Assembly (NCBI GenBank): GCA_003671195.1
Contig: QWPJ01000092.1
Location: 1-49,391, forward strand
DNA length: 49,391 bases
From: Planctomycetota bacterium
Lineage (GTDB): Bacteria; Planctomycetota; Planctomycetia; Pirellulales; Pirellulaceae
Reading direction: 5' to 3'
Under the pieces are notes generated by a model, which searched no databases, had not been told where the DNA came from, and saw only the letters and a list, made by a program, of their open reading frames with translations. Made by a program: the position numbers and the translations under genes. Numbering within the stretch: the stretch's first letter is position 1; each line of letters begins with the position of its first letter. Shown here piece by piece: positions 45,632 to 49,391 of this stretch.

Positions 45632-46187
45632 CTACCTTTGATGCTGACGTGCGAAGCGTTCTTCAGGATACGGATGGAGAATACGTGGGTTGGGGAGCCA
45701 TCGATTGCAGATCTTCGTGAACTTCTTCCAAGTGAGACGTTTCCCGCGCTGACTGCGTCGCCGCATCGTGCGGAGCCACATCACTTGGGTGGAACTTGAG
45801 ATCCTTATCCTTCTTTGCCGCTTCTCGTATGCCAAGCAGTCCACGCGATCTGGGTCGAGACGGTTTCCCGTCCGTGTTCCGGTTCTGCGCCCGGTCCAGA
45901 GACTTGAGCTCGGCTTTCTCATTGGTCAAGTGCCTTTCCTCCATCGACTCCGAAGATGGTGGCAGACCATCTAAGTTCGCCGACTTCTCAGGTACTACGC
46001 ACTTGTCTGACTTCCCAGAGGCGTGCATGTCAGGATTGTGGCATCTCGCCTTGCCTGACCGATCCAACTCCATGGAGGAGTTGGATACCGCTGGGATCTC
46101 TCTGCTTCCGTTTGGAAAGTTTCCAACCATGCTCGTGGTCTCAGACTCCGTGGGGTTCACGTCGGACTCGCCTTTAACGTACGACAT
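45632..46187 (-). pseudogene. Group II intron-encoded reverse transcriptase, deleted remnant
   Basis: From the ATG at 46187 the N-terminal extension typical of these proteins is readable: MSYVKG, GNFPNGSREIP, ARCHNPDMH, VVPEK, then SRGLLGIREAAKKDKDLKF, ending at 45792. The reverse transcriptase catalytic part (with the YxDD motif) is missing. In another frame the family's C-terminal end follows: MRRRSQRGKRLTW, then WLPNPRILHPYPEERF, with a stop at 45632. The two ends are joined by a deletion that also changes frame. The plus-strand frame over 45796-46440 is antisense shadow. No function is expected. Confidence 0.85.
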
Positions 46188-46395
46188 GACTGCTGCCTTT
46201 CCCGTAGCACGAGAGGGTCGGCCACCACAGACGATGCGGTTTTCGGAGTTCTATACACGGCCTGGTTGTACCCCTGTGAACGCTTCGCCTGAACGGTCGC
46301 CCGTTCAAACGCATCACTTGGGGCCAAAGTTGATGGCTAATCTCTACTTTGTACGACTCTTTCATTCGCTACTTTCCAACGACTTTGCAGACGCT

Positions 46396-46425
46396 CCGTG
46401 CTCGTGCTCGAATCGAATCGAGGCA
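46396..46425. repeat. Hexamer repeat flanking the intron remnant (5' side)
   Basis: CCGTGCTCGTGCTCGAATCG is followed by AATCGAGGCAATC. The second part matches the GAATCGAGGCAATTCG phrase of the duplication near 5876, tying this copy to the 5.6-kb repeat block. Confidence 0.7.
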
Positions 46426-46430
46426 ATCAT

Positions 46431-46769
46431 GACGCAATAGTATTTCGGCTGTGAGCAACTTGACGTTTATCGAACTGAACTCCTAGCTGATGCGGATTGT
46501 CGAGTAGCTGAGCACGGCATGAGCGCAAAACAGCGACAGCTTCGACCATGTCGCCATCGCTGCGTTTGACCGTGATTGAGAATTTAGCCCATGTGGCTTG
46601 ACCCGGTTCAGAAAGCCTCGAATGTCTACCCAAATGCAATAGAATAGTCCGTCATAGCATGATCTCTCAGCGGAGAGTCCCTTGTAAATCTGCGAAAATT
46701 GAATCAGGTCGGAAGAAAAGTGGTATGTGGAGATGCGTTTTATTAATACCTCGCGCGCCTTAACTGTTC
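46431..46769. other. Gene-free stretch
   Basis: No convincing gene. A 70-codon minus-strand frame (46427-46639) begins with TTG and overlaps repeat DNA; it has no recognisable family. The segment near 46640-46769 is AT-rich, like the gene to its right. Confidence 0.5.
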
Positions 46770-47258
46770 TTATGTTACTTTGTGGAATGGAATATCTGTA
46801 TTTATAAAAACATACGAAGTTCGTGCAAACGCTACAAGATGCAGTGCCTTTCCGTTGTTCGCAACAATGAACACGCCATGAGGCAGCAAGAGCCAGTTGT
46901 CTAAAATCAATATGCCTTGGCTAGCCTCACATTCGATCCCCTTCGAGTAGAAATCATCACTTAAGAATGTTATCCAATCTAAGTCCGTGAGCTGTCCGAG
47001 ACGTAAAAATCTTCGAAAGTCGCTAATGATTCTGAAGTGCTGCTCCGAAGTCGACTCTAAAGTTGCCGAAACAAGCTCAGAGCCTATGGCCGATTTATTC
47101 CAATCTACATCTCCTTTACGATTCATTCGAGGCAATAGCGATGTAATCCTGGCAAATGCATGGTCGACGTTTTCAATAATTCTTGAAACAACACGCCCAG
47201 CTGATTCATTCAATTCACTAACAAGTTCGTACTGCTCTAAGTCTAGTTCGTTTTTCAT
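46770..47258 (-). CDS. Candidate immunity protein of a polymorphic toxin
   Basis: This encodes a 162-aa soluble acidic protein rich in Asp, Glu, Leu and Ile (MKNELDLEQYELVSELNE..., GILILDNWLLLPHGVFIVANNG). It has no signal peptide or membrane segment. I do not recognise the family. The case for immunity is positional: its ATG lies 11 bases past the final stop of the toxin reading frame (47270), on the same strand. This is the usual order in Hint-type polymorphic toxin loci. A weak AGGG Shine-Dalgarno sits about ten bases upstream. Its AT-rich codon choice differs from the GC-rich genes to the left and suggests transfer. It is intact although the toxin carries nonsense codons. Confidence 0.7.
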   Translation of the reverse strand: MKNELDLEQYELVSELNESAGRVVSRIIENVDHAFARITSLLPRMNRKGDVDWNKSAIGSELVSATLESTSEQHFRIISDFRRFLRLGQLTDLDWITFLSDDFYSKGIECEASQGILILDNWLLLPHGVFIVANNGKALHLVAFARTSYVFINTDIPFHKVT

Positions 47259-47269
47259 GATTGATGACC

Positions 47270-47888
47270 CTAAAATAGTTGACGCAATATCGCTTCAACT
47301 TCTTCTAAATTTCCACCAAAGGTGAAATGTGGACCGATTGTCTTTCCGGAAAATACATTGATGTGGCCGCCAATCTTTGGATCCTATTCAATTCGGTACC
47401 CTACTTTGCCATCTTTTAGTCCATTTACGAGTCCTTTCATCCATTTGTCCGAGCTCCGAGATGCATAGGGCACGGCATTCTTTGCATTGAAGCCGTGTTA
47501 TTGTAGCCACTGGAGTGCCTTGGTCATTTCGCTATTGAATACTGCGCACGCATTATGCACAAGCAGCCCAAGTTCACCGACTTGGTAGACGTGCTCGCCC
47601 TGGACTTCGGCATTGTAGACCGGCTGCGAGACTCGCGAAAGGGAAACGCTCAGAACTAGGCCAGAGGCTTTAGGCGTGAGGCTAGAGGGAAAACCCAATC
47701 CGAAAGACTCAGTATCGCAGCATAGCCTCTCACCGTCGGCTAGCTTAGCTATCGGTACCCATTCCTGGCGATCGACGGACCACACAGGGTGGATGGTAGT
47801 CCCAATGATGGTCTCCACAGTGCCGTCGGCACCCAGCACACCACGCTGGCTACGACGTGGACTTCGCGGGTGACAAACCGTGCGGCCA
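47270..47888 (-). pseudogene. Polymorphic toxin remnant: Hint pretoxin segment plus C-terminal toxin with two nonsense codons
   Basis: The Hint part reads VLGADGTVETI, TTIHPVWSVDRQEWVPIAKL and VYNAEVQGEHVYQVGELGLLVHNA, the usual pretoxin-Hint (PF07591-like) pattern with the conserved T-x-x-H-P and a C-terminal V-H-N. After ALQWLQ comes TAA (47500-47498). The same frame continues HGFNAKNAVPYASRSSDKWM...VGYRIE, then TAG (47386-47384), then DPKIGGHINVFSG...GPHFTFGGNLEEVEAILRQLF and a final stop at 47270. The toxin is therefore broken by two in-frame nonsense changes, not by a frameshift. Farther upstream a one-base deletion relative to the other Hint copy breaks the frame near 47855. I cannot name the toxin activity; the compact basic C-terminus would suit a nuclease. 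N-terminal delivery domains are absent. Confidence 0.82.
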
Positions 47889-48446
47889 CAGCCCAAATCG
47901 GTGCCAGGCACCCGGTAGGGCGCCAGGTCGGATGCTAACAAACAGGTGCCCCAAATCGGTGCCAGGCACCCGGTGGGGAGCCAGGTTGGATGCTAGCAAA
48001 CAGGGTGCCCCAAATCGGTGCCAGGCACTCGGTGCAGCGCCAGGTTGGATGCTAGCAAATAGGTGCCCCAAATCGGTGCCAGGCACCCGGTGGGGAGCCA
48101 GGTCGGATGCTAGCAAACAGGTGCCCCAAATCGGTGCCAGGCACCCGGTACAGCGCCAGGTTGGATGCTAGCAAATAGGCTTCCCCAATCGGTGCCAGGC
48201 ACCCGGTGGGGAGCCAGGTTGGATGCTAGCAAACAGGCTTCCCGAATCGGTGCCAGGCACCCGGTACGGCGCCAGGTTGGATGCTAGCAAATAGGTGCCC
48301 CAAATCGGTGCCAGGCACCCGGTACGGAACCAGGCCGATGCTAGCAAACAGGTGCCCCAAATCGGTGCCAGGCACCCGTGCCGCGCCAGGCCGGATGCTA
48401 GCAAACAGGCTTCCCAAATCGGTGCCAGGCACCCGGTGCGGAGCAT
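47889..48446. repeat. Tandem array, ten units of 57-59 bp with a GGTGCCAGGCACC palindrome
   Basis: The anchor ATCGGTGCCAGGCAC occurs at 47896, 47954, 48013, 48072, 48130, 48188, 48246, 48304, 48361 and 48418. Each unit reads CAAATCGGTGCCAGGCACCC, then GGTGGGGAGCCAGG or GGTACAGCGCCAGG, then TTGGATGCTAGCAAAYAGG. Through the first seven units the GGGGAGCC and CAGCGCC subtypes alternate, giving a dimer period of about 117 bp. Every unit holds the perfect GGTGCC/GGCACC inverted repeat. Unit length is not a multiple of three throughout, so the array breaks any reading frame. Confidence 0.95.
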
Positions 48447-48466
48447 CGAGACCTTGCAAGGTCTCG
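48447..48466. repeat. Perfect 20-bp palindrome at the array/Hint junction
   Basis: CGAGACCTTG followed directly by its reverse complement, at the exact boundary between the tandem array and Hint copy 2. It lies in the frame of Hint copy 2 (GETLQGL), so it may be chance coding sequence or a junction mark. Confidence 0.7.
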
Positions 48467-48753
48467 CCTTGGCCTAGCTCAGCGAGTGGCACCCATTCCT
48501 GGCGATCGACTGACCAGACGGGGTGAATGGTCGTTCCGGTGATGGTCTCTAAAGTGCCGTCAGCACCGAGCACATCCACGCTGGCCACCACGTGGACTTC
48601 GCGTGTGACAAAACGTGCGGTGACGACTGAGCCACTATGAAGTCCTGGGTTTGAAAGTGGCGGTCGCCACTGTTTGATGATTTTTGTTTGGACCACATTT
48701 TTCTTGGTCCGTGTCCTAGGTGCCGACTGCGGAGACGATCGTTGTTCGCTCAC
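48467..48753 (-). pseudogene. Second Hint pretoxin fragment, interrupted by the tandem array
   Basis: Reading leftward, VTREVHVVASVDVLGADG, LETITGTTIHPVWSVDRQEW and VPLAELGQGETL are the same Hint stretch as in the 47270-47888 remnant. By eye the DNA is 85-90% identical over about 48472-48623 versus 47738-47888. The C-terminal half of Hint is replaced by the repeat array. The frame opens at a GTG (48753), but residues before VTREV do not look like an authentic pretoxin upstream region. It is a fragment of a duplicated toxin 3' end, probably not expressed. Confidence 0.75.
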
Positions 48754-48871
48754 CTAACGTGGCGAACAACGACTCGGTGTAGCGGTTGGCATCGGTGATG
48801 ATGGTTAGTGAACTTCGCGAGAGAGAGATCGCTTCTACCGAAACGCAATTTCTTGAGTCAAGGATGGTTGA

Positions 48872-49009
48872 TTACCCGATCGATGGAAAGCGGCGCATCC
48901 CGAGGCGGTGCGCGAGTACCGCGAGCAAGAGCGACTCGATAAGGCCGACACGGCCGTTTTGGAAGCAGCAAGACGGCGCGTCCGCGCCGAGCTACGCCAG
49001 GGCAAATAG
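48872..49009 (+). pseudogene. Short basic helical ORF fragment
   Basis: An open frame of 45 codons following a stop reads DRWKAAHPEAVREYREQERL, then DKADTAVLEAARRRVRAELR, and ends in TAG. Its charged, helical character and clean codon use suggest the C-terminal piece of a real small protein. There is no start codon of its own and no recognisable family. It lies between the toxin remnant and the IS110 element and is probably a leftover of rearrangement. Confidence 0.35.
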
Positions 49010-49119
49010 CAAAGCGAAAGGGTCGTGTTCGCAGGGCAATAGCCGTGGGCTCCTTGAGCTCTACGGTCCGAGCGGCCTACGAGGACGGAGCGAGTCTGTG
49101 GGGCATCGCTTGATACCAA

Positions 49120-49268
49120 CATTCGGCCCGCTGGGTCACGAACCTAGTATGTGCTAGTTGACCGATCCGAGCTTCTCTGAGAGGCTTAGAAGGTCGAAGT
49201 TGCCGAGTCGCCTGCAGCGATTTTGTGACGCAGCCACGCAGATCGTATTGCCTAGGATGGGACAAAAG
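49120..49268 (+). other. Leader of IS110-type element, possible bridge-RNA region
   Basis: No gene is visible between 49010 and 49268. IS110-family elements carry a structured non-coding RNA (bridge RNA) in a long end next to the transposase; in the IS110 group it is the 5' leader. Here CTTCT...AGAAG and CTCTGAGAG can pair in the segment around 49173-49197. The left end of the element is not defined, so this is only a position where such RNA should be sought. Confidence 0.3.
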
Positions 49269-49391
49269 ATGAAAAGTTACAAAAGAGTGATTGGGATCGA
49301 TATCTCCACCGAAAGATTGGATATCGCAGACTCGAATTCAAAGATCACCCATGAGGTCGATTACTCGATCGATGCCATCAAATCAAAGATC
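49269..49391 (+). CDS. IS110-family transposase, N-terminal part cut by window edge
   Basis: From the ATG at 49269 an open frame of 41 codons runs off the window. MKSYKRVIGIDISTERLDIA is the standard opening of IS110/IS1111-type transposases, with the Asp of G-I-D being the first acid of their RuvC-like DEDD active site. The rest (SKITHEVDYSIDAIKSKI) fits. These enzymes move a circular intermediate guided by an RNA encoded in the element. Whether the gene is intact cannot be seen. Together with the toxin and intron remnants it marks this end as a site of repeated insertion. Confidence 0.8.
   Translation, partial: MKSYKRVIGIDISTERLDIADSNSKITHEVDYSIDAIKSKI

Larger units (their letters stand above)
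45559..46396 (-). mobile_element. Internally deleted group II intron remnant
   Basis: Read leftward, this roughly 838-bp block holds about 210 nt of leader and the N-terminal part of an intron-encoded reverse transcriptase. A short C-terminal part of the same protein follows in another frame, then a near-canonical domain V and a domain VI-like hairpin ending CCGCGAT. A complete element would be over 2 kb, so the RT core and most of domains I-IV are gone. Both outer edges lie in GAGCACGAGCACG repeats. The 3' edge (45559) is clear. The 5' edge is uncertain: GAGCG at 46396 is one base off the GUGYG consensus. It cannot be autonomously mobile. Confidence 0.8.

Noticed and set aside
45796..46440. 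Plus-strand 214-codon frame as a gene
   Set aside because: It is antisense to recognisable group II intron protein sequence and runs into hexamer repeats.
46427..46639. Minus-strand 70-codon frame
   Set aside because: It has a TTG start, overlaps repeat DNA and shows no recognisable features; kept only as part of a gene-free stretch.
47270..47500. Frameshift in the toxin C-terminus
   Set aside because: Writing out the minus strand shows that the same frame continues across both stops to the natural end. The lesions are nonsense codons.
47889..48446. CRISPR array
   Set aside because: The whole 57-59-bp unit is repeated with only point variation, so there are no unique spacers. No cas genes are seen.

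Overview
The window looks like a chromosomal segment of a planctomycete, most likely a Pirellula/Rhodopirellula-type member of Pirellulaceae. The basis is two giant secreted-type proteins whose N-termini carry an E-x-L-E-R-R-E-V-M motif (LEPR-XLL-like), with cadherin-like tandem domains and dockerin-like C-termini. GC content is moderately high, and the intergenic DNA is full of GTGCTC/GAGCAC hexamer repeats. The genus is an inference; I could not search databases.

Left end (1-5.6 kb): three minus-strand genes. These are a signal-peptide/one-TM protein cut by the window edge (1-1990), a stand-alone B3/B4-domain protein (2071-2703) and a small membrane protein (3507-3971). A plus-strand CPA2-type cation/proton antiporter follows (4315-5574), with a near-perfect inverted repeat just before its start codon. 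Two blocks of hexamer and palindromic repeats lie at 2.8-3.5 kb and 5.6-6.0 kb.

Centre (6.0-41.8 kb): two tandem, co-oriented giant paralogues fill about 35.7 kb, or 72% of the window. They are transcribed leftward, B (24653-41833, 5726 aa) then A (5995-24543, 6182 aa). Each has a metzincin-type protease domain near the N-terminus, PPC-like domains, parallel beta-helix segments, a repeated domain built around D-G...F-E-F, a GEVED domain, cadherin-like repeats and a dockerin-like end. B also contains a second metzincin copy that has lost every zinc and catalytic residue. A sigma70-like promoter precedes B, and only 109 bp with a long hairpin separates B from A. A 224-bp tandem duplication just past the end of A holds a second copy of its last 32 codons and stop.

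Right of the giants: a plus-strand pair, a LigD N-terminal (3'-phosphoesterase-like) domain protein and mutS, which together suggest a small DNA-repair unit.

Right end (45.4-49.4 kb): a decayed accessory region. It holds a deleted group II intron remnant with domain V still recognisable, inserted in hexamer repeats. Next to it is a polymorphic-toxin remnant (Hint pretoxin segment plus C-terminal toxin with two in-frame nonsense codons) and its intact candidate immunity gene. A 10-unit, 57-59-bp tandem array lies between two copies of part of the Hint module. The 5' end of an IS110-type transposase runs off the window. Two real coding regions reach the window edges (1-1990 minus; 49269-49391 plus) and were read directly from the bases.
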